This document shows positions 27,801 through 38,200 of a stretch of 64,000 nt of DNA, in pieces. Every line of letters begins with the position of its first letter. Position 1 is the stretch's first letter. Below the pieces are notes generated by a model. That model saw only the letters and a program-made list of their open reading frames with translations, was not told the DNA's origin and did no database searches. The translations under genes were made by a program, and so were the position numbers. Origin of the DNA: Sipunculus nudus (lineage: Eukaryota > Annelida > Sipuncula > Golfingiida > Sipunculidae); assembly GCA_026874595.1 (NCBI GenBank), contig CM049311.1, forward strand, positions 8,407,676 to 8,471,675, read 5' to 3'.

Positions 27801-30240
27801 TATATAGAATTCATACATGTATGGGAGAGTACTACTTGACCACCAGTTATTACTTGGGGTGTAACAATGCATCAAAGAACTGATGCACTGAATTGCAAGC
27901 CCTCAATTGAATTGTATTGATTTTTATATTAACGTCTGAATTGATTCATTTCAATTATTACTTTTTTCATGTATCATCATGTCCTCTGTGAGCTCTCAAG
28001 TGTTGACAGAGAATTTCATGATGTCAAAGCTCTTTATTTTGTAAGAACCCTAAATCTACTATAAGTGTTCACTGGTGGACCATTTCACTCATAAATGGCA
28101 GGCTACAGTATTTCTTATATTACGTATGTGAAATTTACTAACAACCATTTTGGTAAAATTTTTTTTAAAAGTCAGAAATTTACTACTTAAATAAGAATAC
28201 AATCAAGAATTGGAACCCAGTTAAAGAACTGATAACGAAATTGATTCTAAGGGTCATCACAATTCAAAGGCCTAGTTATTACCATGGCTTTTTCTTCTGC
28301 TGAAGTGGCAAAAAATATGAGCTTTAGTGCATTTTACTTTGACAAAAATCATTGCAAAGTCTAGGTGAGCAGGGGTAGTCTTACAGATCATGGTAGACAT
28401 TTATATGTGGAGTGCACTTACTGTCCTTGTTTGTGCATTTTTCCGTCCCTCCACATTTTGTGTGGTAGTCCTTTGGAGCCTATATTTTCAAATGAGCGTA
28501 GAACACCACCCTGCTCCAAAATGGACTCACCTACACGTTTAACTATACCTGCTACCTGGGGCTGAAAAAAGAGAAAATCAATAAAACATTATATTAAATA
28601 TTCAGCAACATGCCTCACATTAATATATTGCTGGTTTCTGAAGGTGGGAGTAACAACACCTTTGCATATGTATACAAGATATGAAATTTTATTCGACAGT
28701 GCTTACAGGAAAAAAGTATTCATAATTATAAACTATTTAAAAACAGGCAGACAGATGGAAAAACAAAGCAAATTCCATTGCCACTGAGGCAGGAGAATAA
28801 TGAACGAATGTTTGCATTAGACCCTCATTTTTTGTTACATCAATTTTTTTTCAAGTTTATAAATTTTACTATACATTAACAGTATAAAATATGTATCTGA
28901 ATATTTCAGTTGATTCACAATTCTAAATTGCATCAGAATCTACAGCTAATTTGGTCAGGTGTCACCACATTATGCACATAAATGTATTAATTTTTCAATA
29001 AAATATATTTTTTGAATTTGCAAAACGATACATATATCTGAAAACAACACTTGATTCAGATTTCACAAGTCTTAATTGCATCTTTATTTACCCATGATTT
29101 GGCTCATATATTATCAAATTATGCCTACTGATGCTTTTAATTATATTTTAATTAAATTATTTAAATGGTAATTAATTTCTTTAAAAAGGTTACATAAACC
29201 ACAACATGTCATCTTCTGGATTACTCAAGAAATGTTTTGTACATTTGAGTCGAAACAGCTTTACAATAAAGAATTACAGTTCGAACAATAACAGCTATTG
29301 AAATACACTGTGTGTGTGTGGGGAGATGACATGAGAATAACTGCATCCTGTTACAGCAGGGGTGCTGGACCAGTGTTGCATCACTAATAAGGTTACCCAG
29401 GCAGGACTGTAGTGACCAGAAGTGGGCAGCCTGAGATGCAAGTGAACACAATTGAGCCTCCGAAAGAAACTTCAATAACAAGCCTATTTTTTTAGCTTTT
29501 ATTTTCAAATTTCAGAATTTAACATATTAATTACTTATGTGTACCTGCTGTGAAATTTAAATCAAATGTACATACAGGAAAAAAAAGTGCTATGATCAAA
29601 TATGGACAAAATTGAAGGTACTGATTAAATATTAATGCTAATATCTTAAAAATTTACATAATTCAGATCAAGTTTTTTGTATACAATTTAATCTTGAATA
29701 AATAAATGTATATACCTGAAAAAAGTAACTAGGTTCAACACTTATCATGTTAAGTGAGTATACTATTACAAAGTGCATTATATTTGGGCCCATAACTTTT
29801 ATAAACTAAGTCATACTGACTTAATTTCTGACATGTACATAGAAACTATTTTGTTTATTGTAATGGTAATTATTGAGAAATACAGATGAGTGGTTTTGAT
29901 ATTGGGCAGTCCTGAAGTGTTATAATAGGTTTTTAATTGAAAATTGAGGTTTTTCCCTAATTTCTCAAAGGAACAAAGTCGCAGTGACCCAGTTTTCACT
30001 TTTGTAGGAGATCTTGGGGACATCTAACATAATGCCAAATTTTAGATTGGTAGGTCAAATAGTTTCAAAATGTGCCGGTCTAACAGACGGACGGATGGCA
30101 GACAATGTCAATGGACCACGAATATAGCTCAGATGATTTATAGTCAGTTAAAAATGGTATGCAATGGCAGTTTTTAAGTTATTATGGTTATTTTCAACAT
30201 ATTTTACATATAAAATATTTTTATATTAGGTGTTATATAT

Positions 30241-30293
<53 letters not shown>

Positions 30294-32715
30294 TAAGAAC
30301 ATGAAACCAAATAATTTATTAATATATATATGTCGAGGCCCAGATTAGAATCTGGCCCAATTTAAAACTGGGCCGGCCTAGATCAAAATTTTGATTTGGA
30401 CCAGCCCAGATCAAAATTCTAATCTGGGCCAGACCAGTTTTAAACTGGGCCAGCCCAGATTAAAATTTTGATCTGGGCCGATCCAGATTACAATCCTGTG
30501 GTGAAGACTTCAGGATTTAAATCCAGTCTGGACTGATTTTAAACTGGGCTGGCCCAGATTAGAATTTTGATCTGGGCTGGTTAAGTTTACAATCCTGTGG
30601 TGGACTGATTTTAAACTGGTCTGGCCCAGATTAGAATTTTGATCTGGGCTGGTTAAGTTTACAATCCTGTGGTGGACTGATTTTAAACTTGGCTGGCCAA
30701 GATCAAAATTTTAATCTGGGCTAGTCAAGATTACAGTACTGTGGTGGACTAATTTTAAACTGGGCCTAACCAGATCAGAATCCTAATCTAATCTTAGGCT
30801 AGCTTGATTTTTATCATCTTAAATCAGATAATACAGTAAACATTTATTCCAGATACACCATTTTGAAGGGCACAAAACACCTAATGAACAAGATCATTTA
30901 AAATATTTTAGTGAGGAAAAAGCTAACAATCAAATGTAATGTGCTTCTTTTGGTAACATCTATTCTTCAAGCATGCAAGTTCACATTTGAACTTCACCTA
31001 AACCAACTACCATAATTAATCACAGTTAAGAACATGTCAGTTCTGAGACATCTACTTGATTTAATATCAAAATTTTCAACTTAACTGAGATAATTTTCTG
31101 TTCTGAATATCAAAATAACATGTGTAATATTAAATATATACATGCACAATTAAATACCAGCTTTACTCATTTATAAGTGAAGGAAAGTAATTTATCAGTC
31201 TTGATGCTCATTTGGGTGAGCAGCATGACATTGTGCCCTAACTTGGGGCTAGAGAGAGGTTAGTGATACCATTACTGTAATTTTTAATAGCAGAAAATCC
31301 ACAGCTGAGAAAATGATATGATTGCTGTCATTTGGCAGTCTCAAAATTAGAGGTGAACATGTGTGAAAATTTGATTAAGAATTTTATTTCAGAGGATGAC
31401 AAACATGGTGGAGGTTTCACTTTGGAGTTAATAACTTTAAAAAAAGCTTATCTAATATCTGATATCTAATCTAAACTGAAGATAGTTAAATGCTGCAATA
31501 CAAATATTCTTTACCTTCAATATAGTTAAAATGCTGAGTTGGTGAATATTTTTCCACTGTTCTATCTAAATACATTATGATCTTGTTAATAATTCACACA
31601 AATTAGCCAATATTGACCTAATTTATGTACACTAGATATATATTTTTCATATTTCAATGACTTACGTTCAGGTATCTTAATAGATGTATCAGGGCCTTCT
31701 TTCCTTAATATGTAGTATGTTGTTAGTTCTAGGTCCAATGTACTAACAATATTGGGAAGGGGGGGATACAGAGCAAAAACCAATTTATGATAAATAACTT
31801 TAAATAACAAATAAAATTTTGAATTAACATTGAGTAACATATATATATTAATAATTATTGATTAAATTTGGATTTAGTTTGTTTTAATTAATGCACATGT
31901 TTTGCAAGCTATGTTTGTAGTTTTTATCTGTAAAATACCAATGTCTAACATAATTATTTTATAATTATATTTTGGACATTTCACATAAGAGGTAAAATTA
32001 CAAAAATATGACAGGAGTCCAACCAATGATATTTTCATAGAAAATGAAATAAATTCATAAAATATTTATTATTTTTGACTCACAAAGTTTTACAAATTCT
32101 TTGAATTGATTAAAGGGCAGCTAGGTAAACATAGTGTAATTGAAGCCAGCCTAGGAGCAGATTAGGAATCTGATCTGGGCAAGTCCAGTTTAAAATCAGT
32201 CTACCACAGGAATGTAAACTTAACCAGCCCAGATTAAAATTCTAATCCAGGCTGGCCCAGTTTAAAATCAGTCCAGACCAGATTTAAATCCTGAAGTCTT
32301 CACCACAGGATTGTAATCTGGACCGGCCCAGATCAAAATTTTAATCTGGTCTGGCCAGACATGGGGTCTATTACAGTTGTTCTATTACTATTACTATTAC
32401 TATTACTTTCAATTTCTGATATTACTATTACTATTACTATTACCACATTTTATCTTCTATTACTATTACTATTACTGGGGTATCTATTACTATTACTATT
32501 ACTATTACTATTACATAAACTGATGGGAGGATTCTAGACTTTGCGCAGCCGTGAGTGCTATAAATTAGCACTGCAATCACATTTTTATATTATATATAAA
32601 TATTAGAAGCACCTATATCATCCAGTTACCCACACAATTTTCTTATACTGTGTCTGTCATTAACAATAAGCCTAATGATACTGGAGATCTTAATTATTTC
32701 AGCTTCTTTAATTCT

Positions 32716-32755
<40 letters not shown>

Positions 32756-34718
32756 AAACCTCAGTGATTATTGGGGCTTTTCAAGTCGAAATTATAAGTT
32801 AATTGTATGAACTCTTGAATACATGTAATTTAAAAGCAACCCATTGTAAAGACCCCGGCATATGTAAAATATTGATTTATAATTATATGCATACTTGTTC
32901 ATTTTAAATTATTTTCATATATATTTCACATAAATTTATTTTATAGTACATACTTCTGTTAAGATTTAATCTTCTTTCGCATAATTAATAAATAAAGATT
33001 TTCAGTGTAACTAAATTATATGCATACTTGTACATTTTTTATTATTTTCATATATATTTCACATAAATTTATTTTATAGTACATACTTCTGTTAAGATTT
33101 AATCTTCTTTCGCATAATTAATAAATAAAGATTTTCAGTGTAACTAAAAATGGTCTCCAAAGGAATTATTCATGATTATGTCATATTAATATTTAGTATC
33201 AAAGCTGACAATTTAGTCCTTTATGTATGTATCAGGAGAGGAATTTTGGTAGGGCTGTGTCCTGTTTCTACTGTTTACATCAAGATTCTGGACAGATTCT
33301 AAACTGGAGACAAAAGTACCCCATCTTCTCAAGTGTATATATGTTCATTTGGATATGATGGCATGTTTTATTTTATCACATAGTACATCTTGAGAGTGAA
33401 CAGAGAGGTGGTAAACTTTACAATAATGGTAGCATGCATGGCTTTTATTCTTCAGGCATGCCCTTCTTCATTGCAGCAAAACCAGCATAGGATAATTTAG
33501 GAATATGGAGAGTGATTTAAACTTATATCAATTTTACAAAACAAATAAAATATTATTTATATCACTTTCACAATTAATTTGGTATTCAACAATCTTATAC
33601 TTTAAATTTTGTACATAACAGGATCTAATTATTTGATATCAAAATTTCAGATATTAAAAAATAAATATTAACAGTTACTTATATTCTCATATTATATAAT
33701 CAAATAAATTAATATCTTAAAAAAAAATGTTCATTTAATTTTCAAAATATAAATTAAAATAATTTTAGATACTGAATGAAGGTCTGCAAAATTGGTACTA
33801 TGAAATAACAGACAAGTATTAAAAGAATTATTTTAAAAGAATATTTATATAAATTAAATAGATAATACATGTGCCTGCAGTATGACTTTATCAAAGTGAT
33901 TGTAGTACTGGTATGAGTTTAAATAGCATTGTAGGCTTCCATACTTTATGGGTAGTGAAAACACCATAAGCTTATCATGAACATTTTGGGTCTGCACTGT
34001 AACTACATCTGGTTCCACATTCTATTTTTCTTAAATGTGTGTTATTGCAATCTGTATGATTAAAATGCAAACTGGCTTGTGAAAATAAATCTAGGTACAT
34101 TTCAGAATATGCATATGGATTGATGGATGTGAGATAAGATGTACATGTCAATATAATAATACACAATTTATCTGTCTCATAACATCAAACATTCCTCTGT
34201 TTATCCATGGTTTACTAATCAAAGGTTAGATTGTGCCAGGTTACCTATTTGGCTGTGACCTGCTCTGTCCAGTACTCTTATGTAATTAGCACCAGTGGTC
34301 ACCAGCAGTGTGGCAGCTGGCCCATGCTTGCCTCAACAACAGGCACTTCCTGGGCAATTGCTGGACAAAATTGAGTGTGTTCAGCATTATTTGCTGATAT
34401 GCTTCATGATCAAGGGGCTCACAGGAAGTAATAGAAAGTAATATGTATTACTCTATTACTTTGCCTTCTGTTTCTATTACTATTACTATTACAGCTAAAA
34501 TTTTTGAGTCTATTACTTTTACTATTACTATTACATGGAAAAAGCTGTAATAGTCTATTACTATTACTATTACTTATTACTATTACCCCATGTCTGGGTC
34601 TGGCCCAGTTTAAAACTGGTCTGGCCCAGATTAGAATTTTGATCTGGGCCGGTCCAAATCAAAATTTTGATCTGGGTCAGACCAGTTTTAAATTGGGCCA
34701 GATTCTAATCTGGGCCTC

Positions 34719-34780
<62 letters not shown>

Positions 34781-35103
34781 AATAAATCATTTGGTTTCTT
34801 GATATAAAGAAGGTTTTAATATTTTAGACTTAAAATAATTATTTAAAGTTCTTCAATATATAATATTGTAATACACCTATATGAAAAAAAATAAGAAAAA
34901 CATAACTGCTAAAAATTTTTTTACAAGATCTTGGGTCACAAACTATCAGACCACAGCATGGTTACAGCACACCTTACTTAGGAGACGGTGTGTCTGTGTG
35001 TGTGTTTGTGTGTTCACGTGTGGGCGATAATACGTGAAACTTAAATATATCTTCTCACCCTTTCCAAAGCCTTCATAATCAAAGACAGTTGGTAGCTCGG
35101 CAT
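12615..35103 (-). CDS. MRPS6: Mitochondrial ribosomal protein S6 (bS6m), complete, three exons
   Basis: A small-subunit protein of the mitochondrial ribosome, nuclear encoded and acting in the matrix. Exons in coding order are 35103-35059, 28561-28422 and 12831-12615, giving 402 nt and 133 aa (human MRPS6 is 125 aa). The start MPSYQLSLIMKALER matches human MPRYELALILKAMQR. The middle has GGVLRSFENIGSKGLPHKM for human GAIVRDLENLGERALPYRI. Exon 3 has YFLVNFDVP for human YFLVDFYAP, then KKDADIIRPRIL. Phases agree at both junctions. The gene spans 22.5 kb because introns of 15.6 and 6.5 kb carry many repeats and a candidate regulatory island. Its start lies 168 bp from that of ATP5PO on the opposite strand. 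The C-terminus (REVEIGRPCEK-like onward) diverges from human, as is usual in the family. Confidence 0.95.
13131..13498. mobile_element. Tc1/mariner-like MITE
   Basis: The left end is TA|CAGTAAAACCTCACCTAA and the right end, read inward on the other strand, is TA|CAGTGAACCTCTCCTAA. Both ends are therefore similar inverted repeats flanked by TA, the target duplication typical of Tc1/mariner. The 368-bp body has no coding capacity, so it would be non-autonomous. Confidence 0.6.
15000..15900. promoter_or_regulatory. Candidate cis-regulatory island in MRPS6 intron 2
   Basis: About 0.9 kb that is visibly less AT-rich than its surroundings and lacks homopolymers and microsatellites. It is dense in motif-like words: CAGGTGA boxes, GATAA words near 15258-15270, CATTAATATGCA (POU-like, about 15414-15426), CATTGTTTTAA (SOX-like), GATTAGCAT, and GATGGCGGCCAT (YY1-like, about 15613-15624). 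No frame is coding. A similar patch continues at about 16800-17110, beyond the minisatellite. A regulatory function, perhaps for PRDM1 about 9 kb away, is inference. Confidence 0.35.
16140..16720. repeat. 54-bp minisatellite, about ten copies
   Basis: The unit contains ATCATTATCATCCTCTCACT followed by TATAATAATAACCATCATCA, repeating with a 54-bp period and minor (AAT)n expansion in two units. Because 54 is divisible by three, frames stay open across it on both strands (His/Asn/Tyr-rich one way, Met/Ile-rich the other). These are by-products, not genes. Confidence 0.95.
18060..18404. mobile_element. Decayed copy of the Harbinger-like MITE
   Basis: Inverted relative to the intact copy at 58227-58563. 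It shares GGCACCGCCCGCATCAATTT, a poly-C tract followed by GCATCAAATTTTT, CATGCTTTTCCCT, and the terminal TGAGAACCATACC with GGCC next to TTA. The end near 18150 has lost its terminal repeat. Confidence 0.65.
18778..20088. mobile_element. hAT-like non-autonomous element
   Basis: Ends are CAGTGTTGAAAAAA...ATCATGATT and, reverse-complemented, CAGGGTTGGTTGATTTAAATGATT. The flanking octamers are CTCTCCTG and CTTGCCTG (6 of 8 identical), as expected for an old 8-bp hAT target duplication. The 1311-bp body carries no transposase-like frame. Many ATTTAAATCA words lie near both ends. Confidence 0.6.
20525..21025. repeat. Degenerate tandem array (ATTAAATACTGCTAGTTTTG)
   Basis: About a dozen diverged copies of GATATTAAATACTGCTAG-like words followed by TTTTG, spaced roughly 35-70 bp apart. 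Irregular spacing and mismatches point to an old, decaying minisatellite. Confidence 0.65.
21278..24490. mobile_element. Dispersed ~3.2-kb repeat, copy 1
   Basis: One end is AACAAGGGACCCATGGGTCA followed by CGGTGCTCAGCTGA. The other ends in GGACGGAC-type repeats, then the hairpin TAGCTCAGATGAC-TTATA-GTCAGCTGAGCTA. A ~670-bp module is present twice in tandem (about 23145-23800 and 23810-24400). An inverted copy lies at 43054-45552 and a partial copy at about 29440-30160. Parts I compared with copy 2 differ at only about 2-3% of positions, so the pair is young. No transposase or reverse transcriptase is visible; its class is uncertain. Confidence 0.75.
21466..21696 (-). CDS. Small membrane-like ORF inside the dispersed repeat (copy 1)
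   Basis: A 76-codon frame starting [17 protein letters not shown] with a hydrophobic stretch ([18 protein letters not shown]) typical of one membrane span. The same frame occurs in copy 2 at 45135-45344 with one amino-acid difference over the shared 69 residues. Both copies being open may simply reflect their youth. I do not recognise the protein and cannot say it is expressed. Confidence 0.2.
   Translation of the reverse strand: MSYSHKFINHFISIVNHNIISVKLKACRLPYTLDPSTNSLIIILLLLITAVIAFIFAQIYHNFQPLLNKYKKNHYI
28422..28561 (-). CDS. MRPS6: MRPS6 exon 2
   Basis: The acceptor is TTTTTTCAG and the donor is CA|GTAAGT on the minus strand. It encodes PQVAGIVKRVGESILEQGG, then VLRSFENIGSKGLPHKM and ends HKQG plus two bases. 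It is short and easily missed because the plus-strand frame across it looks longer. Confidence 0.94.
29440..30160. mobile_element. Dispersed repeat, partial copy 3
   Basis: It carries only the ~670-bp terminal module: GCCTCC..AAAAACTTCAATAAC-like start, TGGGCCCATAACTTT, GTGGTTTTGATATT, GTAGGAGATCTTGGGGACAT, and the GACGGACGG tail with a degraded AGCTCAGATGA...GTCAGTTAAAAA hairpin. It is clearly older than copies 1 and 2. Confidence 0.7.
32359..34593. mobile_element. Second element nested in the foldback right arm
   Basis: Bounded by ACATGGGGT and its inverse ACCCCATGT, 2235 bp. It has (ATTACT)n-type hexamer arrays just inside both ends (about 32388-32515 and 34470-34587). It interrupts the foldback arm exactly, so it is younger than that element. 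No clear target duplication or transposase frame was seen. It also contains a 133-bp tandem duplication and a (TA)n at 32719-32750. Confidence 0.6.
32881..33146. repeat. 133-bp tandem duplication
   Basis: Two near-identical copies start at 32881 and 33014 with AATTATATGCATACTTG and end in AGATTTTCAGTGTAACTAA. Only a few substitutions separate them. Confidence 0.9.
35059..35103 (-). CDS. MRPS6: MRPS6 exon 1 (start codon)
   Basis: Reads ACC-ATG on the minus strand, a good start context with A at -3, then MPSYQLSLIMKALER and donor AGG|GTGAGA, ending in phase 0. It is only 45 nt but matches the human N-terminus at most positions. There is no separate presequence, as in human MRPS6. Confidence 0.93.
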
Positions 35104-35271
35104 GGTCGGTTCTAAATCAATATCCAGTAACGATATCAATATTAGTAATTTAAGGCCCTGAAGGTTAAGTTAGCCTAACTATGCCATCGACTTTCATCGC
35201 CTTTCGAGGACGTCCATTGGTGCATTCTATCCCAGGTTCCACCTTCCCCTACACTTCCGGTGACCTTCACG
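35104..35271. promoter_or_regulatory. Bidirectional promoter of MRPS6 and ATP5PO
   Basis: 168 bp separate the two start codons, so both 5' UTRs and the core promoter must share this interval unless an upstream non-coding exon exists. ACTTCCGG at 35253-35260 is an ETS/GABP (NRF-2) core. TGACCTTCA at 35261-35269 is the reverse of TGAAGGTCA, the estrogen-related-receptor type site. ATTGG at 35216-35220 is an inverted CCAAT box. There is no TATA box at a sensible spacing. The GABP and ERR motifs are typical of nuclear genes for mitochondrial proteins in mammals; use here is inferred. Confidence 0.7.
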
Positions 35272-35298
35272 ATGGCTTCGGCGAGGTTTGCGGCCGCG
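35272..35298 (+). CDS. ATP5PO: ATP5PO exon 1
   Basis: ATG with A at -3; nine codons MASARFAAA; donor GCG|GTAAGT. The start lies directly after the ETS/ERR motif pair, so the 5' UTR must be very short or overlap them. Confidence 0.95.
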
Positions 35299-38200
35299 GT
35301 AAGTTCACTTGATCCTTTGTAATTAAACTACTCTCTGATCATTGTTTCATGTTCTAGGAGCAACTCGGTATTTCCAAAGATTACGTGCAATGAAAATTTA
35401 CTCCAAAAGTCTGTATTTGGTTGCGAGCGTCTGATATTCAGAGGTCCACAAACTCGCTGTGACCGGTGCCACACTGACAAGTCCTGTCAGTGTCACTGTC
35501 AGTGTATCTTTCATTGGCATTAATACTTATTCCTTATAGATGACAGTACCACCCCTTGAGTTAACAGATATGAAACCTGCCACTGAATATTAACATGCTT
35601 GCTGATAACTTTTCCTTAGAAGGATATGGTTAATTTATTATTTATTAATGTATCAGGAACATAATGGTCACATTGCAGAAGGTGGTAGCTTTTCCAAGCA
35701 AGCCGTACTTAAAGTTACTTAAATCTCCACTGTGATGGCCTCAGAACCCCTACAGGCATGATCTTTGTAACATCTGAAAGCTTAGAACATGTCCTAACCA
35801 AGTGTACCATTATTCGTTTCCTAATTACTAAAGTCTCAGTTACATGAAACAAATGTCCCTGTGGTTGAGTCATTTAGGTGCAAATTTGCCCTAAGCCCCG
35901 AAAATTTGCATCTTCTGTAAGGCCTCATTAATGGCCCACTTGTATGCACGGTCGCTAGTCGGAAATATTCGGAAGTGAGTGCCATCTTCCGCTATGAAAA
36001 TGAGTTAAAATGAACCAATGACATGACGTTTTGTCACTGCATGTAACTGTGGTTACCTATTCGGGTACATATGTACCCGTATATGTTCTGTCAATGATCA
36101 CCTGAACCTGCGCTCGGGCGCTGGCAGGAGTAAAAACGAACGATTTAATGAACGTTGGTCGGTCATTTAACGAAAAGTTAAACGCAAATTTGGCGGTAAC
36201 ACGTGGTAATCAATCATTTTTGGCTATATATTTTTAAATAACAGCAGTAAATGATAAGAGCATAATCATAACTGCGATGTCAAATTTGACACCGGCAGAT
36301 TGCTGATGTACATTTCTTATTTTAAACAAATATACCAATGTTATGATCACTTTATCCCCCCCCCCCCCAACTTAATGGGTGCGTACTACAACTAGTGTTG
36401 GGACGATATGGGTTTTTGATATCATGATAATTATTCAAATTTTATCGCGATATACTGTGATATCACAATATTTTTAATTATATATAATGGCATTAATAAC
36501 CCATCAATAATGGTATTTATAACAACCACCTTTAAAGTCTTGAGTTTATACAAGGAGTTAAGTATTAATAACATTTATACCAATTGTGCCAGTACCACAG
36601 AATGACTCATTAAGTGATGCAAGTTGCATGAAGGTCCAGCAGGTGTGCAAGCTTGAGGCGCGGGAAGTCCTGCCCCCATCGTCGAATCACCCTTGTCACA
36701 ACTTTCCATCAGTTTCCTATAGCATCATAAAAGCCAAAGAATCCCGGTGAATTTTCGGAGAGCGTGTCATACCAATCATGGCTAAATAAACCATCTCAAT
36801 TTTATATGGCAAAATATGCGACCCGTATGGAATGTTCGATTCAGTGGTGACACTTTTATGTTGACATTTTGGTTCCATGCAATAAAAGCATAAATATGTG
36901 TATATATTGCTCTTTCATTATAATGTTATTTTCTCCTCGAATTCTCAAGCTTTTGTCCTCTCCTATTCATCCTGCTTCTTCTGGACATTTCGGACTAATC
37001 CCGAAGTCTGTAAGCACACGGTTCCACCCACACGCGTGTATTCAAATACATGTGGTTTATAAAAATAAATGTGATTCTTTGAACTAAATTTATTTTGTAC
37101 TTCAAGGGCTTGCTTGTGAACCATAATCGTGAACAAAAATTGATATCGTGGTATCGCGATAAAAGGAAAGTTGACGGTATGATAACCGTAGCTGTCAGAT
37201 ATTGTGATAATACCTTATACTGGTAACCGTTCCAACCCTAACTACAACATGGTTCAACAGTGTCATTTCACAATTTCTGAGGGCGAATGAATGGCCGACC
37301 GCTCATGTTAGCCTAAGAAGGTAAACTTGCCTGATCGCCAATTTTAATTATTTGTCAGCGACCAGCTGATCATTCCTTGAAAGTTACTTCGCATCAATTC
37401 TTATAACCTACACGCATTGGCACAGATATGCATAAACATAATTCTATTTACCATTTTATTCTGAAAATATGTCGCATAAACTGAATACAAAAAAATTTTT
37501 TTTTTAAATCCCAACCTACCTACCCTATTTTTCTCTGGCATGTAATCGAAAACATGGACTTTTTTTAGGCCTAAGAGACAAGCATATATTCATGTAGATT
37601 CCATTATATGAGTTGGAGTGAACATTTCTGCCAAGCAGTCACACCATCACAGTATTTATTGCCTAGTCTGCTAGTCATGACCACCATGACATTATTTCTA
37701 TGTTTTTTACAGTAAATTTAAAGTAGAATATGTACCCTGATTTGTTAGCTATCAGTTCTACTGAATAAAACATGTGATCACGTCTTAGAGACACAGTAAT
37801 TGTCCACACATAGTCACAGTTATTTTGTACACTGCAGATGTTTTTCAAGAAAATCTTGTCAAGATATATTGGTTGAGAAAACACAGAAGGAGGGTCAGTA
37901 CAAAGACATTTAACATATATGTAAGGGCATTAGGGGTTAAAAATTTGGAGTTTATAACATAAGAGGTTGCTGAGATATTGCATGTTTTGTGAAAAAAGTG
38001 CTTCATGGTAAAAACTACCATTTAAGTTTTAAGAATACAGATGATATATAAGAAATTTTTATTTTTAATATTTAATCTTGTCTCTAAAAAAATGAAATTA
38101 GAGCCTTGAAACTTCTCCTAAGGATAGATCAACCCCACTAAATAATAATAAATTTTTTTTCATAAATGGTTAAAATGACCGATGTGACAAAAAAGCTACC

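Larger units (their letters stand above)
12832..28421 (-). other. MRPS6 intron 2
   Basis: A 15.6-kb intron with no convincing internal gene. It holds the mariner-like MITE, the regulatory-looking island, the 54-bp minisatellite, a Harbinger-like relic, a hAT-like element, a degenerate tandem array and one copy of the 3-kb repeat, each listed separately. About 24.5-28.4 kb is plain AT-rich sequence in which I see nothing definite. Confidence 0.8.
30301..34798. mobile_element. Foldback-type element with long inverted arms
   Basis: The left arm starts GAAACCAAATAATTTATT, a short (TA)n, then GAGGCCCAGATTAGAATCTG. The right end is the inverse: CAGATTCTAATCTGGGCCTC, (TA)n, AATAAATCATTTGGTTTC. The arms are built of AT-rich words between palindromic CTGGGCC/GGCCCAG boxes, with a ~72-bp internal repeat in the left arm (about 30520-30680). 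The right arm is split into 32139-32358 and 34594-34722 by a later insertion; joining these two pieces restores colinearity with the left arm. No coding frame was recognised. Confidence 0.7.
28562..35058 (-). other. MRPS6 intron 1
   Basis: A 6.5-kb intron filled largely by a partial copy of the dispersed repeat and by the nested foldback elements listed below. No internal gene was recognised. Confidence 0.85.

Noticed and set aside
28365-28565. 66-codon plus-strand frame
   Set aside because: It is the antisense of MRPS6 exon 2, which has the conserved residues and splice sites.
32388-32515. CRISPR-like regular repeats
   Set aside because: A hexamer microsatellite without spacers in an animal genome.
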